Part shown: piece after piece, positions 10,607 to 21,494 of the stretch | Layout of the letters: each line of letters begins with the position of its first letter | Numbering within the stretch: position 1 is the stretch's first letter | Assembly (NCBI GenBank): GCA_001465935.1 | Contig: LNKV01000012.1 | Coordinates: forward strand, 629,302 to 693,301 | From: Clarireedia homoeocarpa | Lineage: Eukaryota; Ascomycota; Leotiomycetes; Helotiales; Rutstroemiaceae | Direction: 5' to 3' | Length of the DNA stretch: 64,000 nt | Translations under genes and position numbers: made by a program | The notes under the pieces: generated by a model | What the model was told of the DNA's origin: nothing | Database searches by the model: none | Seen by the model: only the letters and a program-made list of their open reading frames with translations

Positions 10607-12755
10607 CTATCTTCGATTCTTGGGTCGTGCAAGCATATTGAGACGGCTCAAGGTCAGACCTCTCTTCTTAGCTGGACTCTTGGGAATCTCAGCATCCTTC
10701 TGAGCATGGAGACGTGGTGCCATCAACATTTCACCTTCCGGGACTTGAGACTTCTGCTTCTTTGGCGATCTCTCTTCCTCCTCGTCGGACTCAATACGGC
10801 GACGCTTCTTGTTCAACATGCCATGAGGAACAGTAGGGATATCTGCTTGTTCAGCAATTGCCTTATTGGAACTTTTAGGAAGAGCCTCGACGTTTTCCTT
10901 GTTGCTATCGGGGAAGCTGCCTGGCATAGATCCGGGGAATATGCTTCGTCGTACTTGGCGAACGGTAGCCTGGTTTGGAGAGGAACCAAAACCTTCTGGC
11001 GATTTACCGAAACTGATGGTATGGTCACTACGAAAGGTGAACGTGCCAGGGACTGAAGGAGGAGGAAAAGTAGGAGCAGCTTGGAGAGGAGGTTCGGGAA
11101 GGGGTCTAAAACCAGCAAGTGAAGGGTATTCTACTGCACCAGAATTCCCACCATTGTCTTGTGCACCGGCTAAGCCATGTGAGGAAACAGGCTTACGAGG
11201 CGGAAATGCCGATGTACTCTTAGAGGCTGGGCGAGAAATGGCAGACTTGACCGGAGAAGGTGATGGTGGAACAGAAGTCGCAGTTCCGTCTCTTGTATCA
11301 GGGGTGAACTCAACACGTTTCAAGCTCTTTACACGACCAACACCGATAGGCGTCGTAGGAACAGAAGGAAGGGCCTTTTCGAGGTTTGACTGACTTGCGC
11401 TCGTTGCCAAGGAAGACATAGTGGGTGGCTTGCTTGCCTTCTTTGTGCTGAAGCTTGGGTGCCGAAGAATGGACTTGACCCGATCAAACTTATTTGGCGT
11501 ACGCAATGTAACCTTGCTAGGTGCGGTCATAGAGCCAGCAATATTGTTCACTGTGGCAGTCTTTGGCAATCCACGAGGGGTGCTTTTCAGATTTGGCTTT
11601 GAAGGAGATTTAGACAAAGTGGGTATCTGAGTAGCAGGATGCTTAATGCTTGTGGTACGAGCCAATGATGCTTGTGTGGGGGTTGTTAAAGACGCAAGAA
11701 CACTGGAAGATTTGGAACGAGGAGTGGAAGGCACTGCTGTGGTGGTAGTGTTGCCACGGGAGGCAGGTCTTGCTGAGGAAGCATCGTCGGCAATACGCTG
11801 GCGAGCACGCTTTGCGGGAGCAGTGTTTTCAAGTCGGTCACTCTCAGTGCTGTTAGAGTCCTTGCTTGATCCTTGTAACGAGCCTTGACTATCTTCTCTC
11901 TCGCCAAGCTGTGCCTTCGACTGTGTCCGTTTCAAAGATGTAGTAGTTGGCGTGATTCTACCTAGCTGAGAGCGAAAAGCAGAAGCGTGATTGGCGATGG
12001 AATCCATTTTTTTGAACCTGTAGAAAGTTAGGTCATGTTACCGGGGACTCGACAGGTCCTTATGTTTAAGATTTCATTTCTACAAGACGAAAATCCCACT
12101 TACTCGGCCATGTGAACATCGCTGTATCTGTTCGCTTTGCCTTTTGCCTGCGCAATTTTGCGTCCTCCTGTATGACTAATACCAGCCGCATCTGCCTTTC
12201 TCTTTTCTTCTTCTCGTTGCGCAGCAAGCTTAGCTTTGATTCGAAGCGCTTCCTCACGCAACTCATCCATCATACGTTGAGCCTCGGGACCAAGTATTGG
12301 AGCAGGGCGCGCGAATTTGAAGTCAAACGTTGGAGAGCTGATGCCAATTTTCGAGGGAGTCTGTTGTTGGACACCAGAAGGTTGATCGCCGCCTTTAGCA
12401 TTAATATCCTTAAACCCATGTCGCAGTCCGGAGTCTGGTTTTTGAGTGGTAGACTTGTGAGTCATAGATGGGTGCATCTCTTCTCGAGGTGGTATGATAC
12501 GACCTCCAGTCGCTGGCGTATGGGGGATTTTATCTTGCGACGTGGTGGCCATGGTCGGAATATTCGGTTGCTTTTCTTCGGTAGGAGTTTCATCATGCTC
12601 AGCGAGAGCTGTGAGACGAGGGGCGGCTTCTTGGTGCGGCTAAGAAACAACATAAGTATCCTACCTACAGGTCATCAAAATCAATAGCTGGAGTCTGCTA
12701 TACTTACTTTAGCTGGGGTTCGCAGTCTGGAAGACCTACGACGCGGAGGTGACAT
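10607..12755 (-). CDS. Basic Ser/Thr-rich nuclear-type protein, function unknown
   Basis: Three exons (12708-12755, 12104-12639, 10607-12017) splice to 664 residues, with introns of 68 and 86 nt. I do not recognise the family with certainty. The start MSPPRRRSSRLRTPAK is a basic nuclear-type signal. Exon 2 ends in a charged amphipathic helix (EAQRMMDELREEALRIKAKL). The long third exon is disordered, rich in S/T-P (many possible CDK sites), with VKSLKRVEFTPDT and FTFRSDHTISFG segments, a KEN-box-like SNKENV near residue 570 and a very basic tail ending SRLNMLARPKNRR. A role in chromosomes, spindle or kinetochores is inference only. The conserved-looking islands are FDFKFARPAPILGPEAQ and the extreme C-terminus. 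Confidence 0.8.
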
Positions 12756-14518
12756 TATGCTTGGAAGCACGGTTATGTGCGATGAATATTGATGAAGAGC
12801 AAGAATGAATTGATGCAGATAAGATCGAGAGCACCAATTCCTATGTCAAGGTATTGTAAGCCACCATTCGTTGATAAATGGGATTGAATTGTGGATAAGT
12901 CTTGATCTTGGGTATGAAATCATGCGTTTGTTCGGTTTGTTGACATTCAAGTAGGAACCAAAGTAAACAAGGATAAACACGCTAAAAGTTCGACAGTCAC
13001 ATGATCGCCCCGCTATTCTATTATCAACCTGACATGAGCATGACATGACATCGAGTTTGCAGGTTCGTGGTTTGCATGATATCTTGAGCTCTTCAAATTG
13101 AGTATACAGATGGAGACATTCCATCGATAGGTATGCAGTTCTGCGCACAGTGGAGAGCTCTTTAATTTTTGAGGTCGCTCCTATGTTTCTTTGCAGATAA
13201 TGATCATCTTCATTCGAACTTGCGCTTCAGTATGATATATTAACACATTTTAGGAGACTCAGGCAACGAGCAACTTACGTTATTCAATCATAGAATCCAC
13301 GAATCCTACTGTGACGAGCCAGAAGGCCATTGGATCTTCACGCCCGCAGTATGCTATACAGCAGAGAAGAAGTTGCTGTTGAATGGAGAGCACAAGTGTA
13401 CTCTAATTGTACTCCACTTGCACAGCTTCCAGACCCCATCGGATGTCAATCTGTTTCAAAGAAGTACATTGTGAAGTCGAACAATTCCGGTTTCCTCAGC
13501 TGTTGGGAGAGAATCATTACTTTCTATGGGGAAGCTTCACTACTACAGTCTTGCACTTATGGGATGCCAAATGGACAGTCAAGACAGTGAGGAGGTCTGT
13601 GTAGATCAACCTATTCTCTCACCTGGATAATAACAACAAGCGATCAACAATCAACCAGCACTAAATGCTCTCATGCTTCTACCTCTGGTCATAGGGGCAT
13701 CGCCTCGCTCCACCCACGGATCCCTTCCATCATGCATAGCGGCATTGAGTGCGTATTACACCCAGGAGCCGAGATGGAAGACTGGAGCTGGAGGTCAAAA
13801 GAGAAGCCCAAACGGTTCAAGCAGAGGAATTGAGGTTGAAAACGAGCCGAAAGATACAGCTGCTGAAGTAATTACTACCCTTCTAGTTAATACCCTCAGG
13901 AATCGAACTCACAATTACTCTGCTGCAATCGATCAGGTAGGGTCGTAGTTATTCATACCTTTGGTGTCAATCGTCATAAGTTAGTAATCATTTGTTGATC
14001 TCTGCTTTCCGGATCCAGCTCCAGCTCCTCTTCTCTAAAACCAGCCAAGACGACACCCAGGCGTCGACATCGATTCGTACTCGTATTCGTACTTTCGTTG
14101 GAAAGCTGTCCACAGTGCTGACTATAATGTAAACCGTATACGAAGTACTTTCGTACACTGGGGCTTTTTGAAGACGTAGAATGGGTGGATTATGCGTTTA
14201 AAACATCCCTTGTCCCACCTGCGGCCCTCCCTTGCTCCCACGTCGATCTCCAGATTCATCAAAGTCGACAAGGATCGTATTAAGTAACTGTCCAATGAAA
14301 CGCCGGATCGAAGCAGGGATTAAGCTTTTTTGAACAACGGAATCTTCAGTACCGAATGGTTCGATTATTTTTCTAGTCTTTCTCCTTCGTACTCGTAAAT
14401 CTTTGGACACTTAAGCAGCGGCTTCATCGACACATCACCGCCCTGCCAGTAAACAACATCTCACATTCACGGCTTCTCAATAGAAAATTAATACTTCTCG
14501 GTTTCAGAGCCTCCAGCC
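12756..14518. other. Intergenic, 1.76 kb without a clear gene
   Basis: This stretch separates two divergent genes (minus-strand gene starting at 12755, ERG24 at 14519). Short frames at 13330-13600 and 13673-13948 have no recognisable composition or introns. A box-B-like GAGTTCGATTCC lies on the minus strand near 13895-13910, but no cloverleaf could be folded around it. The last 150 bases carry the ERG24 leader. Confidence 0.45.
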
Positions 14519-16082
14519 ATGGCTCTAAAAAAGGCTGTTTCCAAGACATCGGAGCCTCATGGCTATGAATTTGGGGGACCGTAAGTAAACAGCTCAAGCA
14601 AGCACGTACAATTACTGACAAATATCTAGATTGGGAGCATTCGGTATCTCTTTCGGTCTGCCTATACTATGCTACCTCACCACCCTTCTCTGCAACGACA
14701 TCTCTGGATGCCCAGTTCCATCTGCCCTTTCGCCCTCGACTCTTACCATCGAAAAGCTTAAACAAGAGGTTGGATGGCCTGCGGATGGAATTTGGGGACT
14801 GTCCAGTTGGGACGTCTTTGGCAAGGTTCTTGGGTATTATGGATTGAGTTTGATTTTACACAAGGTCTTGCCAGGAGAGCATGTTGAAGGGGTAGAGCTT
14901 GCATCCGGTGGAAAGCTCAAGTATAAATTCAACAGTATGTCAAGCAGATGCCCATATGCCGTTTTTTGCTAACTAAAGGCAGCTTGGTCCTCTACCATGG
15001 TCACCTTCGCCATATGTCTTGCTGGAACGATCGCGCAGGGTGCAGATTTCCCAGTCTGGACCTTCATGTATGACAACTTTCTACAAATCCTCACAGCAAA
15101 CATCATCATATCCTACACTCTGGCCACTTACGTCTACATCCGCAGCTTTAGCGTGAAGCCTGGCAACCCCGAATTCCGCGAGCTGGCGGCTGGTGGTCAC
15201 TCAGGAAATATGCTCTATGATTGGTTCATCGGACGCGAACTCAACCCAAGAGTTACTATCCCTTTGATTGGCGAAATTGATATCAAGGAGTTTTGCGAAC
15301 TGCGACCTGGCCTTATGGGGTGGCTTTTACTCGATTATGCATTTGTCGCACATCAGTATAAAGCGTATGGATACGTTACCGATAGCATACTCCTAATTAC
15401 CGCATTCCAAACACTATATGTGCTTGATTCATACTGGATGGAAAACGCTATCCTTACCACTATGGATATCACTACGGACGGTTTCGGTTTCATGCTCGCA
15501 TTTGGAGACTTAGTCTGGGTGCCATTCATCTATTCTCTTCAGGCTCGCTACCTCTCCGTGTATCCTCTTTCACTTGGTATTTTTGGCACAACCGGTGTAC
15601 TCGCTGTCGTTGGCGTTGGCTACTATATATTCCGTGGTGCCAACAATGAGAAGAATCGATTCCGCACCAATCCCAAAGACCCGCGTATCTCACATCTCAA
15701 ATACATGGAAACGGCATCTGGCTCCAAGTTATTGATTTCTGGTTGGTGGGGTACTGCTCGTCACATCAATTACTTTGGTGACTGGATCATGGCATGGGCC
15801 TACTGCTTACCTACCGGAATTGCTGGCTACCTTGTGCATCACGTTCCTACGCATAAGCAGTCATTAGCAGATGGTAGCTTCGTGTATAGTGATATGGTGG
15901 TCACCCAGGGTGATGCTCGCGGATGGGGAATGATCATCACCTATTTCTATGTGATTTACTTTGGAGTGTTGTTGGTTCACAGAGAATTGAGGGATGAGGA
16001 GAAGTGCCAGAGGAAGTATGGTGCCGACTGGGACAAATACAAGCAGATTGTTAGATACAGGATTATCCCAGGGATTTATTAG
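14519..16082 (+). CDS. ERG24: Delta(14)-sterol reductase
   Basis: Exons 14519-14580, 14630-14934 and 14983-16082 (introns 49 and 48 nt) give 488 residues. The enzyme reduces the C14-C15 double bond of 4,4-dimethyl-cholesta-trienol with NADPH, in ergosterol synthesis at the ER membrane, and is the known target of morpholine fungicides. Both sterol-reductase signatures are intact: GNMLYDWFIGRELNPR, and near the C-terminus LLVHRELRDEEKCQRKYG followed by a Trp and Tyr. The end RIIPGIY is the usual one. Hydrophobic segments (GAFGISFGLPILCYLTTLL, VTFAICLAGTIAQG, LLLITAFQTLYVLDSYW, LGIFGTTGVLAVVGVGYYIF and others) fit a polytopic protein. The first exon codes a short cytosolic head, MALKKAVSKTSEPHGYEFGG. 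Nothing looks broken. Confidence 0.97.
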
Positions 16083-16593
16083 AACGCCCGATGACGATGA
16101 TCTCAACGGAAACGAGAAATTTTTCCAACGGAGGAGGGAACGGAGCTTTTAGGACTAAGGAGGAAACCAGCCGACATGTGTATACTATTTAATTATATAA
16201 TAAATTGTACATCAACTTCTCATCATCCCTAAGTGGAATATGTGATGGTACTCAAGAGAGGACAAGAAAGCTGATTCGTGAGACGGATGTCCCTGTCGTG
16301 GAGCGCGTTGACGCATATACTTGTCCTATATCCATGCTCAATGATACCCAGGGCTATGAATCTTCTCTCACAGTCTTCGACGAGCATAAAGTCACCTTCT
16401 CTCGAGATGGCGGCAGCGATGATCAGCAGATTGTCCACCGCTAAAGACAATCAGAATGTCAGCCTTTCCCAGCCTCGAATGTCCGATCCAAGGCAACTCA
16501 GGATATTGCGCTTTACTTCCTTGAGTGTTGTTGAGCAGAGACTTCTATGCATGCGTTTTGACTGGAGTACCCCTTTGAGTATGGATAGCAGGA

Positions 16594-16630
<37 letters not shown>

Positions 16631-16631
16631 G
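16594..16631. repeat. (TTG)n microsatellite
   Basis: About 12.7 perfect copies of a trinucleotide. On the minus strand it would read as an asparagine run in one frame. Confidence 0.95.
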
Positions 16632-16854
16632 CGAGGAGTAGCTTGATTCTGTAAAATCAATAGGCTGGTTGTTCCCGCAAGTTTGGGTGGTTAGGGATAG
16701 GTCCGCTAGCTAGGTCGGAGGCTCGTCTTTCTTCGAGTTGTTGGCGGAGTTCTATTGTTATGTATGTGATTGTGGTGAGAAGAGAAGATAAGGAGCCCTC
16801 GGCTGGTATGGAATATTCCTGGCGTGAAGGTCCTCAACCAGGTCTTGTAATGCT

Positions 16855-16884
16855 GGAAGTGGAAGTGGAAGTGGAAGTGGAAGC
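16855..16884. repeat. GGAAGT hexamer tandem repeat
   Basis: Four perfect GGAAGT copies plus a fifth ending in C. The minus strand would read alternating Phe-His in one frame. Confidence 0.95.
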
Positions 16885-17170
16885 TGGCGCGGTTTACTTC
16901 AGCTTGATTGCTAACGAATAGGTCAACTTCTAGTCCTGTCTTCCGAGAATACATGGACGAGCATCCAGTGACTATTATGCCGCCGTCATTAGAGTATGGC
17001 TTCGGTATAGATGGGTAGAATACCGTAGTATAGGTGTGCATTGAGTGTTACTAACTGGTCGAACGCTTTGAGAGTTTCCCCGAAGAGTTCCCGACGACCA
17101 CAAATGAGATATGCAACAAAGCACTTTTTTCAAGAAGCAAAGTAAACGGGGGAAACTGATAATTATTGCC

Positions 17171-17216
17171 AATATTCACTAAGATGTATTGCGAATATTC
17201 ACTAAGATGTATTGGC
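17171..17216. repeat. 23-bp tandem duplication flanked by inverted CCAAT
   Basis: The block AATATTCACTAAGATGTATT is repeated with a 23-base period, the second copy ending in ATTGGC while the first begins after GCC, so the pair is bounded by GCCAAT and ATTGGC. It lies downstream of (3' to) the minus-strand Zn2Cys6 gene. Confidence 0.85.
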
Positions 17217-17371
17217 ATAGCAAAATTACAGTAGGTAAGATTACGTCTGTAATCATGTGGATGACCGCAAATTACGATTATATGGTTAACTATGATGTCG
17301 TGGCTCTCTTATTCACTATGTCATATCCACTATACGCGCCACAATGTCGAAACCAATTATTATTGAATGAC

Positions 17372-19826
17372 CTACGCTGTGCCGTAAAAGTCAAACCAGT
17401 CTAACCATTCCATGCCTGTTGTATCCTCAAGCTGAAAATTTACAGGACTCATCCCTAGATTTCCTCCAGAGCTATCAACGAGATCATCAATCTGACTGTC
17501 TGACATTGCAGATAACTGAAGGGTCTCGGTTAATGTAGCGCTTGTTGCCAGCGTCTCTGAATTTCGTGTCTTGTCATCGAATCCTTCACTTACGGCGTAA
17601 GGTGCTGGGTCAGCAGTTGTTCGTTGGAGGGCAGCAGCATTCCTGACTATTTCCTTTAGATGACGACCATACAATGCAGAATTTCCTTTTCTGTGTGGGG
17701 TAACATTTCCAATTCTCTCCAGGACATTTGCAGTTTCTTGGATCAGGACTTCTATACTTTTCCTTAGGCCCGTTTTGTTATCCAGGCTCAGATACAGCGC
17801 AAAACAAGCCGAGAATGAAACCATTATTGCGGTGTTGTTAGGCATTGATTGTAGAAGTGGTTCGCCACGGACGGCTGCTCGCATGACGTTGAGTGCAGAT
17901 GAAAGCCCCCCAGAACGGAAGAACCTGGATATTTCGGGGGTAGCAGTCGGATGGTTGAGGACACTGCTGTAAACCGAAAGGCGAGCGTGTGAGACGAGGA
18001 TTTCGACGTATGGAGGCAGGCGAAACTCATGATCCCGTCCTATCTCAACTGTCCAGGTCGAATACCAAGAGGTGAAAAACTCGTCGATCATCTGCCTAAG
18101 AGACCTAGCCACTACATATCCTTCTGTTCCTCCAGACTCACTGCTGTCGCATGTTTCTTTGATCCTCTGAATTAATGCCACCTTGACATTCATGCATTAG
18201 CGAGCGAAAAGAACAAAGTGATTGCATACGTACCAAATCTCGTCGTAGAATACTTGATGCGACAATTGAGCCGTCCCAGACATCAGATATAGGAGATTTG
18301 TGCCATGTATCGCATCTTTCCACTAGGAGCGAAATTTGGACTGTGAAAGACCTGCCTCGTGCCAAACACACACTAGAAAGAAATCTTAGTTTTATATTTG
18401 GTTGTTAAGTATCTATGAACGTCCAGAGACTTACCCTCTGTCAAGGTTAAATAGTGATAGCCATATCCTTTCACGGCGCCGTAGTAATCTTTGACCCCAG
18501 TTTGACATTTGCTGAACATCTGAAAAGCCATCCATATCCAGAGCCTTCCTTGCAGTGATACAGTCGGATCGTGAAATATTGGCTGGTAGGACACTTGGAC
18601 TCAACACTATAATCTTGTTCAAAGATAGATCAAGGGCAATAGAATGAGCTATTGCCATATAGGAGCATGTTTCATCATCGGTCCAATGGTTTTCTAATGA
18701 CATCCATGGCACATTAACCATGAAACCAAGCACTATCTCGGGTGAACGATGTCGCTTATTAATAACGTGATGCGCGAGGTGATTTCGGTGATTTGAGAGC
18801 CGCTTTGAAAGAGCCACTGCTGAGGGGATAAAAAGCGCCGATGCGGCTAACATGGAAGTAAGAAGAAATGATGATCGTGAGCGGATGAAGTCTGCCGTGT
18901 GAACGAGTGGATCTAGACCCCATCTAGTGTGACTGAGATTGCGGTAAAAGCTAGAAAACAATGAATGAGTGTGGCTCATATATTCTAGATCTTGAGGACT
19001 TACAATTCAATGAGTGTTCGCATTTCATCGAGGGTGACAAGACCGGTTTCGACGGGATCGATGTCACTGCCGATATCAAGACGTGGCTGGAATGGTCCGA
19101 AAAATCGGCGAAGCTCATCGTCAGTCTGACTTACTGCACCGGCAGAAATGAAATCCCTGCTGTGTAGATTGGTATTATGGCGCGTTGTTGTACGCGATAC
19201 GGAATCCGCCAAATCAGATGCTCGGGCTAGGAGCTGTAAAGGATTTTCAGCATCATCCAGGGCTGGCTCGTCCCCTACAATCTGTCCAGCTGGTAGCAAG
19301 TGATGGAACGATGAAGCTTGCTGGTAACCGTTCGCCGATGCGAGTGGATTTTCAGACGAGGAGCGGATGTCGGTCTGCTCAACTGTCGAGGGAGTAGATG
19401 ACCTGGGATCATCGGTGACTAGGCTTTCAGCCTCGCTGAGAAGAATCTTCAGACGCTGTTCATCATCTGTGAACGGAATGCTCTTATTCTTGGATGTTTT
19501 GATGGCCTGCTCTATTCGATGCACAGCCTTATCTAATCCACTCCGTTTGCTAAATGCAGGACAAATTAGCAGTCTTCGGCGGTAAGAGCTACAGGATCTC
19601 ACTTTTTTATTCCTTTCCGCCTTCCTACATGGTAGTCGGGTATCAAACACTCTGAATTATTCTGGCGGCATCTTTTGCACGCGGTGGTGTTTGAAGATTC
19701 GCGGACACAACGGGTTTTACTTCGTCGACAATTGAGGCAGGCTGCCTGTTTTGGCGCCCGCCCAACTATGCGTCTCTCGTCATCCAGATCTAAAACTTCT
19801 GATGCTGGCACTGACCATTCGTTCAT
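17372..19826 (-). CDS. Zn2Cys6 fungal transcription factor
   Basis: Five exons (19603-19826, 19004-19549, 18435-18950, 18234-18372, 17372-18181) with 52-62-nt introns splice to 744 residues. The last intron uses an AAG acceptor (TCAAG before GTGGCA). The DNA-binding binuclear cluster is near residues 29-62: CLNCRRSKTRC, then ACKRCRQNNSEC, spacing CX2CX6CX9CX2CX6C. Exons 3-5 form the fungal-type middle homology region, with FYRNLSHTRWGLDPLVHT, a helical LLTSMLAASALFIPSAVALSK, and the charged pair HWTDDETCSYMAIAHSIALDL. The C-terminus has an acidic/aromatic tail (TGMEWLDWFDFYGTA), a possible activation segment. The family acts in the nucleus on CGG-type sites; the target is not shown. It diverges from the CMD-like gene at 20459 across a 632-bp shared upstream region. 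Confidence 0.92.
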
Positions 19827-20458
19827 TTCAGAGGATATACAAATTTCGGCCTAATAGAGAAAGATGTCGCGGGAATTGGGCGAAGCAACGGAATCATGGC
19901 ATGGAGTGAAGCGCGAGTACATTATCATAACCGACTTCGGCGGTGGAACTATGGGCTGCACGACGGGACGTCTACTGCTTCGACTTCATCGTAAAAATCC
20001 AGGAATGTTATGTGACATTATACGAAGGAATGTTTCGAGATGGACGTGACTTTTCTTGCAGCCTTGCTTCGTCTTAACTTGAGTTGAGTGTCGGCCCGTA
20101 GCTTGCCAGAGATTCCGGATTTGCCGGAAATGGCAGGCATCTTTTTTTTTTTTCTTTTTTCTTGCAACCTGTAAAGTTGCCGGCTACATAGAAAAGACAA
20201 TCGGTTACTTTACAATACAATTGTTGTAACCTCTGCGTGCTGCAATTTCTGAACGCGCTGCAGTCAAGATTCTACTCTACAAATCAAGTTACATAATTGT
20301 CCGTGTTACGTTGTCATTGTCTCAGCAATCGGCGATACTTTTATGTCCGAACTGTCTCGGGGTTACATTTATTTCCGTGCTTTTAAAACATCACATTACA
20401 TCAACATTATCATGTCTGCAGCCGTTTCTTTTTTCCGCCAACATCCATTGAGGTTACA
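19827..20458. promoter_or_regulatory. Divergent upstream region of TF and CMD-like genes
   Basis: This 632-bp stretch lies between two genes transcribed away from each other, so it must carry both promoters. It contains a T-rich tract at 20143-20160 (TTTTTT runs), and an AT-rich stretch just before 20459. I could not assign specific binding sites. Confidence 0.5.
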
Positions 20459-21494
20459 ATGTCGAAGCTTTCTTCCAGTCTGAAAACCCTCATAAACGCG
20501 CCTCATGCGCGTCCAGGCTATTCTGCTGCACCCCGGAATATTCGCGCCATTTTCGAAAATGTGCAGTCAGAAGCTTCAGCGAAGAAGGTCGGCCTGCCAG
20601 CATGGCTCACGATTTCGGTACGCCAATTCCTGGATATGTGCGATGGATATCGAGCAGAGGAATTGACTCGTGAAAAACACAGACTGCTGCGACAATGACG
20701 ATGAATTCCCCTGATTCAATGGTGGAGCTCTTTCGACTAGCAACAGAAAACAAGGACCATGCACAATCTGTTAAGATCGTGGAACAGATGAGGGAGATAG
20801 GTTTGAAATGTATAGGCTTCAATGGAGTGAGTTGAGCATTCATCGACTACTCTAGCGGATACTAATGAACACTCCGAGATACCTAGAACTATCAATGTCC
20901 TAGGCCACTTTCGCGCTCAATTACCCTCCGACATCATCGATGCATTAAGCAACACTGCATCCCGGTATTTGTTCTAATCCTCTTGCCATAAAAATGAGAG
21001 GCCATCATGCTAACACATTGGTTGCTAGGGAACTCACTTCTTCCAACGTGGACGACGCCAAAGTTCGTGGTCGTGAGCTGTGGGATTCTATCTATCGTCC
21101 TTTTGAAACGAAGTTACTCGACAAGCTGGCAGATTCTCATCCCGATCTTCCTGTGCAAATTTTAACTTCATACTCGAGTCTCTTCACCGATCCACCTATT
21201 GCCTCTCGGCCTATCAAGGTTGGCAGAGTTTTAACGAGTTTAGTTGGGATAACATGTTTAAGAGCACAAACTGGAGTTGGCCCACAGGTTACCAGTCACA
21301 TATTCGGTCTACGAAAGGCATATGAAGATGGCACATACAAAGCTGAAGGCGAAGAACATGTGGAGGGGGGTGAATGGCTAGCAAGTGAGACAGGAAATAC
21401 ATGGATTCTCAATACTGTGGATCGGATCGTTGAAGCGATCGGCCGTGAGAGTGGGGGAACGACATTCGCACCAGGAATCAAAGCCAAGTTGTAA
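20459..21494 (+). CDS. AhpD/carboxymuconolactone decarboxylase-like protein
   Basis: Exons 20459-20617, 20683-20826, 20879-20964 and 21029-21494 (introns 65, 52 and 64 nt) give 284 residues. The all-helical order matches the fungal AhpD-like (CMD) group: FNGIPRTINVLGHFRAQLP, then GRELWDSIYRPFETKLLDKLADSHPDLP, then LVGITCLRAQTGVGPQVTSHIFGLRKAYEDG. I see no classic CxxC redox pair in the helix where AhpD peroxidases have one, so catalysis is uncertain. The N-terminus (SKLSSSLKTLINAPHARPGYSAAPRNIRAIF) is basic and lacks acidic residues for about 30 positions, compatible with a mitochondrial presequence. Divergent placement next to the Zn2Cys6 factor leaves open co-regulation. Confidence 0.8.

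Larger units (their letters stand above)
16083..17371. other. Repeat-rich intergenic region, possible decayed gene
   Basis: Several minus-strand frames (16229-16450, 16451-16660, 16706-17041) have partly protein-like composition, for example DNLLIIAAAISREGDFMLVEDCE and GLEVDLFVSNQAEVNRA. They sit in different phases and could not be joined by plausible introns. A TTG microsatellite, a GGAAGT hexamer array and a 23-bp tandem duplication lie here. A degraded or unrecognised gene is possible, but I do not call one. Confidence 0.4.

Noticed and set aside
10866..11393. Plus-strand 175-codon open frame
   Set aside because: Antisense to the large exon of the S/T-rich nuclear-type gene.
13870..13935. 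tRNA-like box B (GAGTTCGATTCC) on the minus strand
   Set aside because: No acceptor or anticodon stems could be folded around it.
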